From: Ricinus communis
Taxonomy: Eukaryota > Streptophyta > Magnoliopsida > Malpighiales > Euphorbiaceae
Direction of reading: 5' to 3'
Assembly: GCF_019578655.1 (NCBI RefSeq)
Contig: NC_063256.1
Location: 29,808,342-29,872,341 of the forward strand
Length of the DNA stretch: 64,000 nucleotides
Shown one piece after another: positions 11,354 to 23,195 of this stretch. The notes under the pieces were generated by a model that ran no database searches, was not told the origin of the DNA, and was given only the letters and a program-made list of their open reading frames with translations. Position numbers and translations under genes: made by a program. How positions within the stretch are numbered: the first letter of the stretch is position 1; each line of letters opens with the position of its first letter.

Positions 11354-13776
11354 TGTCACGACCCCACCCGTGGGCCCGTGACCCGCACTAGGGAATGGGT
11401 AGGCTTAAGGCCACCGAAACCCGTAGTAAGCCTGACACTCACTGATTTAAACAAATCTCATCTCAAATTAATATTATTAAAACCACAAATTATCTTAATA
11501 GTTACACTTTACAAAATTACTTCGGTCTACCAGAAAAACTAGGCGAGACCTGAAACTCAGAAAATTTACAACTGATACATCTACTATTACTACTGCGGAG
11601 AATCTAAGATTTACCAATTTACATACCAAATCAAATACATCACCCGATGATGAAGGAGTCGGGTTACTGAATAAGAGTCGCGGGAGAACTAACAGTCACG
11701 AATCTGAAAAAAACATAAATGGAGACTGTTAGTCTCGAGAGTGAGTTAAAATCAAATAATCTAGGGACTATTGCTTCTTCTCATAAAACATAGATTATTC
11801 AAATCAGTATATCAAACCATACTATAATCATACCCTACTATTTCCTTCACATAAAATATTAATCATTCGAATCAATATATCAACCATGCACGTAAATACA
11901 AATCACATTATAATCAAATACCATAATAAATAAATAAATAAAAATATATATTTACTTTTACGGGACGAGTGGCTCGGTAGAACCCTAAACCCTAAATTTC
12001 TAGTAGCCTTTCGGCTCTCTTAATCCAACAGGTCTGGCGCCCAGAGAGCAAGCTCGATCAGGGTCCTTACCTCCAGCCTGAACACTTGAATTCCAAATAA
12101 GCCGGCGCCCAGAGAGCATCGCTCGATCAGGGACCTTAACTCCGGCAATCAACTGAACTTAGCCCAGAGAGCAATGCTCGATCAGGGCAAACCAATCCAT
12201 AATAACCTTATGTCCATGATCATTACCGGTGCGCACGCGGTCCTGATGTAACCCATCAGGCGGCATGTTCTACAAGCCACATTTCCCAAGACACAATCAT
12301 CCATTTAATAAATATCATTATCTGATGAACTCAACCAACACATATCGAAATAAAGATTAAAGATCTAAGGTAAAACAACGTGCAATTTGTGAGGAGAAAA
12401 ATAATAACGTTTATCTTATTATAACATAATAATAATAATATTTATATTATTTCAAATATTAATAATCAAGTGAAATCATTTATTTTGCGATACTAATAAT
12501 CATATTAAGCACAAATTCTAAATAGCATATTAAAATCGGACTAGCAACAACAAGAAAGATTAAATGACTTTAACTCACAGGGATTGGCGACCTCCTAGCT
12601 CTCCGGTGCCTCGGTAGGAGCGAGCCAATGCATGATCATCCAATCACGGAAAACAATTTATCAATACGCTGAGACAATCCATCATTAATCCTAGGTCTAG
12701 ACTCCTACGACTGACTGTCTAAGAATCTCGACTCGGGAGAATTCTACCGAAAATCCGGCAGAACCTCCCCTACAACACGAACATTACCTCCCGTAAAAAT
12801 GGGTCCAGGACCTGCCAGAAGAACACTTCAAATACTTAACGATTCAAACAATAGGAGTCGGGTCCCCAAACTTCACTATTTCCCGACTCCGCCACACAGC
12901 ACAAAATACAAGCCGTTGCTCCACACGTCGCGCGATTCCACCGCCTCATCTTTGCTGCCCTCACTCGCCGACGCCCCGCCAAGATCGGCCTAGCTCTGAC
13001 GACGCAGCACCCGGCTCCTCCTTCTTCTCGCGCGACGCCCGCTTTTTTTCTCTCTCTTCCTCTCTTCTTCCCCGATTTCTTTCCCTTCAATATCGACATT
13101 TGACCCCTGAACTTTTCCTTATTACAATTTGGTCCCTCAACTTTCTTAATTACTTACAATTTCATCCTGCAGAATTCCAATTTGACCCCCAAACTTCTTT
13201 TTAGCCTTTCAATTAAGCCCCTAACTATTTAATTTGGGCCAAATCCGAATTATTGAAAATACACAATTACAAAAATACCCCTGACCGACATATTTATTTA
13301 CAAAAATACCAAGCTCACAAATTTCCATTAAAACCCCATAAAAATAACATTATACTTTCAATCCTTATTCCAAAATAAATTTTCAATTTAGTCCTAACAC
13401 ATAATTAAATTAAATAATCAAATTCCAACTTAAAATTTAATACTACTAATCAATTATAATACCAATTTTCCCAAAATTCTTTTATAAAAACATCCTTTAT
13501 AATTTCTTCCAAAATTTTTCAATATATAATTTTACTTATATAAATATGCATTTGGGAAAATTTTGAATAACCAAAATATAATCATTTCTCAAATAATTTA
13601 CTTGAATAATTTCTTAAAATTTCAAACTAATTGGGTATAGAAAATAACTCATTTATTTGATTAATATTAAATTTTTTATTAAATCATTTCAAATTGAACC
13701 CAATAAAAATAAAGCTAAAATTAACTTAAATAAAAAACTCATTATTAAATATATAAAAAAAATTCCGGGTGTTACA
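11354..13776 (-). repeat. 5' LTR (2423 bp) with internal deletion
   Basis: It is nearly identical to 6997-9939 apart from about 0.5 kb missing. The shared text stops at 12912 after ACAGCACAAAATACAAG and resumes with CTCCACACGTC, matching about 8549 and 9104 of the other copy. The lost piece is most of the GC-rich core. The LTR is followed by GTTTT (13777-13781). Confidence 0.9.
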
Positions 13777-13781
13777 GTTTT

Positions 13782-15133
13782 AGATTTCGATATGATAGTT
13801 TATGTCATAAATGATTATATCAATATGTTAGGATTGATTATCAGATGATTTGCCATGTTTATGATAAAATGAATTGAATATGTCGTTCATAATAAGCATG
13901 TCATTTTAGGAAGTTTCTAATGATCTGTTGGATCTGCCAATTCTTATTTAACTTCCAATATGATTAAAACTTATAAAATTCCTTTTATTCTTAATTGTTT
14001 ATGAATAATAATTGGTCTTGGCATGATAAATTAATGGGTTTTTCATGAGTTTCGACTTTGTTTGAAGTTACAGTAACTTTTGCCTCAAATGTTTGATTGT
14101 CATATCTTGAACCTGAATCTTTTTTTTTGCCTATATAATTGATTTTAGTTCATCACTAATTATTTTTTTGCTTGTTTTTACATATGTGATCATTGATTAG
14201 GATGTTTTTGGACTTGATTTCATTGAAAAACTCGAGAAAATCACTATCAGTATCACTGTGTAGCCTGAAAGAGCCATAGAGTCGATCAGTTGTTCATAGA
14301 GTCCATCATTCTACCCTAGAGCCAATTAGCACTACACCCCTACATCATCTAAATTTCGTGAGATTTTGCCCGTTTTTGCTTATTTTAAGTTCATTAGTTG
14401 TAGAAGGTTTGTAATAGTTTATTTTTCTTGCTTTCCTTTATTTTTCTGCTAATATTTTTTATGATATATGGTGATGGAAAATGCTTCCTTATTTGGTTGA
14501 TACCTAAAAATAACCCATCCAAACTCGAGCTTTAAAATTTATACTTTGGCATGTAATTTATAATCTATTAGGTTAATAAGATGGTAATTGGGCCTAATTA
14601 TAAAATTCAATTAGACTTAAATGGGCTTTGCCATATTAAATTAATAAACTGATCCACTTAGACTTAGGAAATTAAAATAGGTCTTTGTATGTAAGAAGTA
14701 GTCCATTTAGGATTAAAAGTTGGTAATTGGAACTTAACATATAAAATCAGGCTAGCATAGTGGGCCTTTGCATAATTGAATAGTTAATTAAGTTAATCAA
14801 TAAAATGGGGATTGGGCCAATTTTTATAAAATGGGCTAGAATTAGGTGGACCTAAAATGTTGTATTTGCTTATGTTAGAAAATATTATGCTGCATTTATA
14901 GGAAATAGATTATTAATTAATAAAATTAAAGGTAGGAATACACAAATAAGAAAGTTAGCTTTGGAATCCATCCATGGATATAGCGAAGCTTCCTTGTGAT
15001 TTTTACTCAGGTGGCAACTTCCTTTCTCTGCGCTAGTCTCTGTGACTAGTTAGCGTATTCCCAATTAGGTTGAAAAGCCTTGTAGTGCTGTAACCGCTAG
15101 GACATTTGGGAGCACGCCCGAAATCGCCGCTCA
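13782..15133 (+). repeat. End part of the Tat 3' LTR
   Basis: This is a non-coding AT-rich tract with repeated GGGCC-containing phrases (14580-14850) and the motif cluster at 14266-14330. It closes with a 130-base segment matching the LTR end at 63813 and terminates in CTCA at 15133, followed by copia sequence. No gene is seen. Confidence 0.65.
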
Positions 15134-15138
15134 TAAAT

Positions 15139-18076
15139 GTCAAAGATAAAATTGTAGACATTAGGTCTGTTGGTAAGAAAAACTCTCCTCTCACTAGTGA
15201 TGTTCTATTAGTAAATACTTTGAACCATAACCTAATGAGTTTAGGTCAATTGTGTGACAAAGGTAATAAGGTCACATTTGATTTTAAAGGTTTTCAAGTC
15301 ACCACTTTAGAGAGATAAGAAAATCTTTAGAGGAGAAAGGTTTAGCAATACCTACACAATTAACTTGCACAATATTACCAATGAGTCTTTTGCTTGTTTT
15401 GTGTCTGTTAGTAAAGAGTCATGGTTGTGGCATAGAAGGTTAGGACATGCAAACATGGAACTTATTCAAAGCCTCAAGAAAGATGACTTGGTGGTTGGCT
15501 TACATAAAGTCAAGTTTTCCAAAGATAAGACTTGTGGACCATGTCAAATGGAAATGCAACATAAAGCATTCTTTAAGTCTAAGAATGTAGTAAGTACTTC
15601 TAGACCTCTTCAATTGATTCATACGGATCTCTTTGGACCTACTAGGATTGCTACTTTGGGTAGAAAATATTATGCATATGTACATATCGATGATTACTGT
15701 AGATTTACATGGGTTAGTTTCTTAGCTCATAAGAATTATGCTTTTAATGAATTTAAAGTTTGCTAAAAAAGTTCAAAATAAAAAAGAAGATTTTGTATTT
15801 CTAAAATTAGAAGAGATCATGGAAAAGAGTTTGAAAATATTTTGTTTGAAACCTTTTGTGATGAAAATAAAATTTATTATGATTTTTCATTCCCTAGAAC
15901 ACCACAACAATATGGTGTTGTAGAAAAAATAGTTTTCTTGTTAAGATGGCTAGAATAATTCTTAATGAGTTTGATTTGCCTGCATACTTTTGGGCGAAAG
16001 TTATCAACACTTCTTGCTATGTGATAAATAGTTTTTCAGAGACCAATTTTAAACAAAACTTCTTATGAGCTATGAAATGATAGAAAATTTAAAATTTTAT
16101 ATCTTAAAGTATTTGGCTGCAAATGTTACATTTTAAATATCAAGGAAAATCTTGAAAAATTCTCATCGAAAAATGAATAAAGGTATTTTTCTTGGATATT
16201 CCATCTCTAGGAAAGTCTATAGGATCTTTAATAAGAAATCTATAGTTGTGGTTTTTAATGAGCCTAGTAAGCTTGATCTTGAAAAATATAGTTTTAATCA
16301 TTTTGTAGGTGATTTTTAGAAGCTTGACATAAATGAAGAAGAACCAAAAGGAATGAGCTTCTCACGATCAACCTCAAGACAATGAGTCCTCATCCCCACC
16401 TCAAGAAGAATATCTCAAGAACTTTCAAAGGAGTAGAGGGAACCCAAGGGACATCTTAAGGAGCTAATAATAGGTGATCCTTCAAGATGTAAGTACTAGA
16501 TCTCCTTTTAAGCATTTAGAAAATAATCTTACATTTATTTCTTAAATTAAGCTAATGAACATTAATGAGGCTCTTAATGATGAATATTGGGTGATTGCTA
16601 TACAAGAAGAATTCAACCGATTTGAGAGAAATAAAATTTAAAAACTTGTCTCTAGACCCAAAGATCATCTAATTATAGAATGTAAATGGGTTTATAGGTT
16701 TTACGTTGGATAAGCAAGATTCCATTACTAGAAACAAGGCCCAATTTATTGCCAAAGACTATAGCCAAGAGAAAGGCATTAACTATGATGAAACATTTGA
16801 TCCCGTTGCAAGATTAGAAGCAATTAAAATTTTACTTGCCTATGCTTGCCACATGAATTTTAAAATTTTCAAATGGATATAAAAAGTGCATTCTTAAATG
16901 GCTTTATTGAGGAAAAAGTGTAGGTTGAACTACTTCCCAGTTTAAAACATTTTGAATCTCCAAATCATGTGTTTAAATTGACTTAGGCCTTAAATAGCTT
17001 AAAATAACCTTATAGAGCTTGGTATGAAAGGCTTAACACTTTTCTTTTCTGAAATGGTTTTACAATAAGGAAGGTTGACATAGTGCTCTTTGTAAAAACT
17101 CATGAGCATGAGACTTTAATTGTCCAAATTTATGTTGATGATATTATATTTGGTGCTACTAATGAGTCTTTCTATGAGGAATTCTCTAAATGCATGACTA
17201 GGGAATTCGAGATGAGCATGATGAGAGAGCTCAAGTTCTTCCTAGTTGCAAATCAAGCAATTTAAAGGTGGTATCTTCATCAACCAATCCAAATACACTA
17301 AGGAGCTTCTCAAGAAGTTTGGTATGGAAGGATGCAAGATTGCCAAGACTCCAATTAGCATTTCAGTAAAGTTGGACAATGATGAAAAATGTAAGCCTAT
17401 AGATGAGAAGAAATATAGAAGTATGATCGAATCTCTACTCTATCTTATGACTTATAGACTCGATATTATGTATGGTGTTTGCATGTGTGCATTTTTCAGT
17501 CTAGTCCTAGAGAGTCACATTTGCATGCCATTAAAAGAATCTTAAAGTATTTGCATGGCACATTGTATTTAGGACTTTGGTATCCTAAGGATAAATCTTT
17601 TAACAAAGCTGGCTTCTCCGATGTTGACTATGCGAGTAGTCTTACATAGAAATAGCACTTTCGGAACTTGCCAATTTCTAGGTGAATGTTTAGTGTTATG
17701 GTTTAGCAAAACGCAAGTCTCAGTTGCCTTATCCATCACCGAAGAAAAATATGTGGTAGCAGATTGCTATTGTACTCAAATATTATGGATAAAACAACAA
17801 CTCGAGGATTATGGTAAAGTGATAAGTCATATTTCCCTAGAGTGTGACAATACAAGTGCAATAAATCTATCTAAGAATCCCATTCAATATCTTAGAAGCA
17901 AGCATATAGATATTCGACATCATATTTTGAGAGATCATATGTAAAATGGAGATGTAGTATTAGAATTCATTGACACTAACAATCAACTTCAATATTTTCA
18001 CTAAGCCCCTAAGTGAGAAAAATTCAATTTTATTAAAAAAGAACTTGGTATGATTGATGGAGACTCTTTTGAATAA
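15139..18076 (+). pseudogene. Copia pol remnant: GAG-pre-integrase, integrase, RT, RNase H
   Basis: Pieces in shifting frames read: 15139-15316, the run-up to integrase with VNTLNHNLMSLGQLCDKG; 15365-15766, the HHCC zinc motif (HRRLGH ... CGPC) and the integrase core with HTDLFGP and HIDDYCRFTWV; about 15767-16320, decayed integrase C-terminus; 16560-17240, RT with MDIKSAFLNG and the catalytic IYVDDIIFG; 17246-17545, the RT/connection region; 17621-17944, RNase H with KYVVADCYCTQILWI, ECDNTSAI and SKHIDIRHH. The tail to about 18076 resembles the usual end of copia pol. The RT active-site residues survive, but stops and frameshifts rule out a working polyprotein. Confidence 0.88.
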
Positions 18077-19742
18077 ACCCTTTTTGGACATACTTATTAT
18101 TTGATTGTTAATTAAGTGTGCTGTGAAATGAATGGATAAGGTTGAAATACTTATTGTCAATTGTTATGACAAACAAGTGCATTTGTGCCATTTAAAATTA
18201 ATTTTGATCATGATTGAAGTGCCATTCGTGTTGTCATATGTTGTATTATAAAATTTACATCTTTTATTTTTGCCTTGTAAATCATAAGCGCGATCTCTAT
18301 TGTACTAATAAAATCTATTTTTGGACTAAATCGCGAGTGCGACTTGTGTCTTGCAGACGCAATAATTGGATTTTGACTGTTACACAGTTTCCAAACCGTA
18401 CACGAACATGAGATGTGAGTTCGCGACTGCAATTTTAAAATTTTTATAACAGTTAGACACAGTTTTTGGAAATCACGAACGTGACCATAATCTCACGGTC
18501 ACGATGTCACTAAAATTGTATTTTTAAAAGACATCATGGACATGAAAAGTTCATTCTCTCAATTTTGGTATTGGAATATCCATTGAAATAAGATATGATC
18601 CCAAGACCTTTCTCATTAAAAGCATAAAACCTATTCATCTTTGGTTTCTTCATCGCACCATTACTTTCAACATCAATTTTAGAGGTGATGATAATGAAAA
18701 AGTGAGTCAAAAAGACCTCTTCTTTCTCTATGGGATGGTTCATCACAAGAAAACCAAACCGCCTTCCTCATTGATCATTTTGTCTCTCTTGGAAACAAGT
18801 CAAAAGGGCTAGTCCTTCTTTCCTTCCATATTTCCCTCATGACTAAATATTGTAGCGCTTTTCCATCAAACCTCAAAAGCATTCCCCTCACTGTACTTTC
18901 ATATGGCCTAAACCTTCTTGATATTGAATATCTCCTTCATTCAAGAACCATAACTCTTACCCAAGACAACACCTTATGAATATATTCTTGGTGAGTATGA
19001 GAATCCTAGGAGAGCATCCAAGAGATCAAGAGTGGTTTCTCCTCAACATGAGGAAGGAATTGAGGAAAAAGTGCAATCTCAAGCTCCTAGGACTTATAGT
19101 GAAGGGTTTGAGAAGAAGGTGCTTAAGTTTATGATAAACATGAAAAGAGGATGATAAAGACTTACAAACTTCTTCACCACCTTCATTTGGACATGAGAAA
19201 AATTTAAGAAAAGACAATGGGCGTTACCTAATGCGATGTAGATGAATGGGTTGAGTTTAGTATATGATGATGAGTCTTAGTGCTATTAGTTGTTTCTTTT
19301 TGCATATACTTTGTTTTTTCTGTCTTTGTTTCATTTTTCATCTCTTATAGCACTATCTTCTCTTAATGATCAAACATGTATCTGAATATTTTAATTAATT
19401 AATTATAGTTTATTTGTTTAATATAGTGTTTCATTTCTTTTATTTTAATCTCCTTGCGTATTAATACTTTTTTATGCCTCTATATCCCTTCTTGCTTTTC
19501 ACAAAGGATGATAGATGTTTGAGTTAAAGTCATACCTAATATCTTGAAGTCGAACTTAATATCTCTTTTAAGATAAGTTGATTAAATATTTTATTAAGTG
19601 GATAAAAGAGGAGAGAATATCTTAAAAGCCAAAGAGGGAATCATGTCAAGGGGAATTTCCAACTTGTATTTGAATTAAGGAGAACCAATTTTATTTCTAA
19701 TTATTTTTTATTTTCTTTCAACTCAATATTAATTGTCAAAAT
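18077..19742 (+). other. Sirevirus 3' internal non-coding tract
   Basis: No convincing gene is seen between the end of pol and the polypurine tract. 18280-18520 carries clustered CG-containing words (TCGCGAGTGCGAC, CACGAACGTGACC, TCACGGTCACG) in otherwise AT-rich DNA, like the words in this family's LTRs. Some Sireviruses have an extra ORF here; the short frames at 18534-18746 and 19026-19217 do not allow that call. Confidence 0.5.
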
Positions 19743-19757
19743 AAAAAAGGGGGAGAT
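19743..19757 (+). other. Polypurine tract before the Sirevirus 3' LTR
   Basis: AAAAAAGGGGGAGAT directly precedes TGTTAGCC at 19758. Confidence 0.85.
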
Positions 19758-20816
19758 TGTTAGCCTAAGTCCTCTTAAGATTTTAAACACCCTTGATTTT
19801 GACCTTGACAATTAAAATGAGTAGTACTAACATTAGCCTTCAAGTGTCTATTTTGAAGAAATTTTCTTTACCTTAAAAATTCATATTTCCATTCCTACCT
19901 CCTAAAAATCGCGACCGCGATATTCATATTTTTATAGCTGTTGGGGCATAAGTTAGATCATGACTGCGAGAAATGGAAACCAGATAGTAGAGAAGATAGC
20001 AGCCATCATCATGACCACAACAAGCTCGCTACTTTATATTTCTTGTCTAGGTGAGATCGTGATCGCAATAAAGCAATCACAACTACGATGTTATACCCAT
20101 TAGAAAGACCGCCAATAGTTATTTATGACATAGTGAATCACAGAGTGTAATATGGATTATAGCCATTACACCTTTAAGTATGGCGACCGTGACACAAGCG
20201 TCTCGACTACAATATACTAGTTGCGAGCGTGATATGGGTCTAGCGATCGCGACTATACTCTAACAGTGCCTTTTATGCACGATCTAGAGCTTTAAGCAAC
20301 ATGTTGGCCTATAAACTATTTGTAACGACACTTTGGCTTTAAGGGGATATAAATATCCCCTTCAAAGGTCATTTATAATTAATCAACAACCTTCAATTTT
20401 GCCAATTTATTGCTTAACATTTTTCACACCTCTTTCATAAACTTCTTTATGTATCTAAATCTTGAAAAGGTTATTGTAGAGCTTTGAATGATCTTGTGAG
20501 GGCTTGAGTGTAGCTAAACCACTTGGATTGGGTTCGAGAGTTAGTCTTTAGAAAAAACTCTTGTATGGTTATGTGTGAACACAAGTGTAAGATTTGGTGT
20601 GAACCCAAAAAATACTAAATTAAGAATGAGCTTGGAAAATCTCCATTGTATTTGTGTGTGTGGATCAATGGAATATCCAATTGGATAATGGAGAGTGAAT
20701 GTAGGATTAGTTAACACTTGAACTATTATAACTTCTTGTATTGCTTCTCCTTTAGGCCTTTCAATCTTCTAAATTTTAATTTCTATTCACCAATTGAACA
20801 CCTTCTTCTTGGTTCA
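19758..20816 (+). repeat. Sirevirus 3' LTR
   Basis: It starts TGTTAGCCTAAGTCC right after the polypurine tract. The proposed end is GGTTCA at 20816 by comparison with the inverted copy at 23196-24376; this edge is tentative. 19900-20280 holds many CG-rich words of the type CGCGACCGCGAT. Confidence 0.7.
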
Positions 20817-21962
20817 TAAAAGCAAACAATATTTATGTCTTAATCTAGCCAAATAATCTAGACATATCAATGTAGAAGATCATGATAATCTTGTATATTA
20901 AAAATGAAGCTTTATGTCAACCATTCAAAAGAAGTTTGATTTTAGTCTCTAATAAAAATAATAACTTTTAATTAATTTTAATTAAAATTAAATTATATAG
21001 AATTTAATAATATTAAATAATAAATAAGTGTTTTAATATGTTAAAATTTTTCTAGGATTAAATTATGCTAGAAAATAAAAGATACAAACAAGTAAAAGAA
21101 TATTAAATTTATTATTTTAATTAGATACTAACACTAATTTGTGCTAAAAATAAGATTTTACTCTAATTTGATAATTATATTAATTTGGACGTTTGATACT
21201 TGATAATAAGCTCAAAAATCAAATTCTATTTTTAAATTACCAATTAGTCCTTTGACTAACATAGAAGGGGTAATAGTTAATTTATTAAAACTTAAAGAGG
21301 TTTTGATATAATAAAAAAATATAGAAATCAACTTGTATATTCGATTAAACCTCACGAAATTTATAGTATTTAACCCTTGATTAAAATAGTTAAAACACAT
21401 GAGGTGTATTCAATTAAGACTTTTAAAAACTTTTATAGGTCTTTTTTAAGTGAATTACTTTTAAAGTGTTCATAAATTTTTAATGACTTTTGCAGAGTTC
21501 ATGAATTTATGATTAGCTTGCACATATTTTACTTAAGAAAACCTTTTTAGATATTAATAAACTTTTGATGATCTATTGATTTTCACGTACTATTATTTAT
21601 CCATTATTCAATTATTTAAAAACAAAATTAATCATTCTGCTTTTGTTATCTTTTTATGTGTTTACTTTAAGCAGCGTTTCACATAATATCATATGCAACT
21701 CCATACAAAAGTAATGGACTTTATTTTATTATTGTGTCAAATCCATAATTATTTTTAGATTTTCTACCTCACAACACAAACATTATTTTTTTTGTCAAGA
21801 TAATAAAGTTTTTTTCAAAAAGAAATTGTCATATTACAATTTGTCTCCAATTAAACTATCAAAATTCATATAATACTCTCAATATTTTGTTCATTACCTA
21901 TTTGAGAAATACCTAAACTAATAACAATCACGTTTACCAATTATTTGACAAATACGTAAACC
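20817..21962. other. AT-rich stretch without gene
   Basis: Nothing coding is seen. At about 21398 GGTGTATTCAATTAAGACTT resembles, in reverse, ATTGAATACAC at about 25500; these may be ends of a small inverted-repeat element, but no clean border was found. Confidence 0.4.
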
Positions 21963-21970
21963 AACAATAA

Positions 21971-23003
21971 TAGGAATGATAATTTGTATCATACCCGTGG
22001 GTACCCACCTGAACCCTACCGGGTCAAACTGGGTAATACTCGAGTTGACTGAGTAATGAGTATGAGTAACCCATACTCAAAAAAGTTGTATCGAGTATGG
22101 ATAGATTACAGATACTATAATATCTTATACATACCTTACCTGAAATATTTATTTTTAAATTGGATGCAGATTATTAGAGACTTTATAATTAAATTTATTA
22201 ACTTTATTTATCTAATATACTGTATTTAAAAAATTAAGAAAAATATTTAATTATTTATTTTTTTAATATTTTATTATTTTAATATAGCCTGTTTGAATGT
22301 ATTATATATAATTTTAATTAAATTAAATTATAAGTTAAAAATTATGTACTTAATGTTTTTGTTTACTTAGGTTTTTAAAATATACCATCAAATCTTGATA
22401 TATAAATGATCAATAAATTAGTAACCTCAATTAAGTAATAAAATCTCTCGATCCCAACTTGGACCAATGTACTAAATGAATAATCTCACTTAGTACATAA
22501 CAAAATAAATTTATTTAGTCTATATGTATATAACCTTTATTGTTTTTATATATAAATATTATCTTTTGAATTCTATGTATGTGCACAATAACTTTTGATC
22601 ACATTTTTTATTATTTATAACTCATACATAAATCATAATAAAAGTAATTAAATTAATAAAATATTTATTTATTGATAAATTAATAAACTATTCATTAATA
22701 ATCAATAAATAATAAAACATGATTTTTAAAATTAATAAATATTCATTTATAAATAAATAACCTCCATAAAAATAATATTTTTTAGTCATAATAATATTAT
22801 CTTATAAGGATTTTATTATATTTTGATAACTATTTAGTTAGTGGATTACCCACGAGTTAATCAAAACCCTACAGGTATAGAAACAAATTTAATATTTATT
22901 ACCCAGATGGGTATGGATAGAATATGGATAGACATACATTCTTCTAGGTATGCAATAATAGTATAATACTACCCTATCCATAACCTACCTATTGCCATTC
23001 CTA
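21971..23003. mobile_element. Non-autonomous hAT-type transposon with 8-bp duplication
   Basis: The 1033-bp element begins TAGGAATG and ends CATTCCTA and is flanked by AACAATAA at 21963-21970 and 23004-23011, an exact 8-bp duplication as made by hAT transposases. Subterminal copies of GGGTA/TACCC words (ACCCGTGGGTACCC near 21996, ACCCAGATGGGTATGG near 22900) are typical of plant hAT ends. The interior is AT-rich and has no transposase frame. Confidence 0.9.
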
Positions 23004-23195
23004 AACAATAATCATGCTTACCAATAGAAACAATTATCTAAATGATATTCCTAATAAAATCTAGAAGTTTACAACGGGGTTGTTTGCTCAAAACAATCCT
23101 TTAAAGTCACTAAAATTTTCATTTAAATTTCATATTTTTATAAGGGCTCTTTTTAAAATTAAATTAAAAATTTTAAATTAGCTTTTTTGGATTTA

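Larger units (their letters stand above)
6997..13776 (-). mobile_element. Complete non-coding LTR retrotransposon (LARD-like)
   Basis: The element reads on the minus strand. Two direct LTRs (11354-13776 as 5' LTR, 6997-9939 as 3' LTR) begin TGTAACACCCGG and end GGTCGTGACA. They enclose a 1.4-kb interior with a primer binding site beside the 5' LTR and a polypurine tract beside the 3' LTR, and GTTTT duplications flank the whole. The interior has no gag, protease, RT or integrase frame, so the element must have been moved by proteins supplied elsewhere. The LTRs differ by few substitutions, implying a fairly recent insertion, except for a roughly 0.5-kb deletion in the 5' LTR. Its termini and PBS resemble those of the Tekay-like element at 54593. 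Confidence 0.92.
1..15133 (+). mobile_element. Tat-lineage Ty3/gypsy retrotransposon, 3' half, with nested insertions
   Basis: The element enters from the left with the end of its pol frame (1-183), followed by an antisense ORF remnant (484-1502), a long non-coding tract and the 3' end of its LTR at 15133. The right edge rests on homology: the last ~130 bases (about 15013-15133) match, in reverse, the LTR end at 63813-63935, which abuts a primer binding site; shared blocks include CTCTGCGCTAGTCT. Immediately after 15133 the sequence becomes copia integrase-region coding sequence, so the Tat element inserted into a Sirevirus. Three later insertions interrupt it (2030-2919, 4083-5856, 6997-13776). 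The left border of the 3' LTR was not found. Lineage is inferred from the pol end and from gag/protease of the related fragment at 60114-64000. Confidence 0.75.
15134..20816 (+). mobile_element. Sirevirus-like Ty1/copia retrotransposon, 5'-truncated
   Basis: Coding remnants run in copia order (GAG-pre-integrase, integrase, RT, RNase H), followed by a 1.7-kb non-coding tract, a polypurine tract and a 3' LTR. The 5' LTR, gag and protease are absent because the Tat element inserted at 15133/15134. The Sirevirus assignment rests on RT/RNase H wording such as NESFYEEFSKCM and SKHIDIRHH, recalled from SIRE1-type elements. Many stops and shifts are present. Confidence 0.8.
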
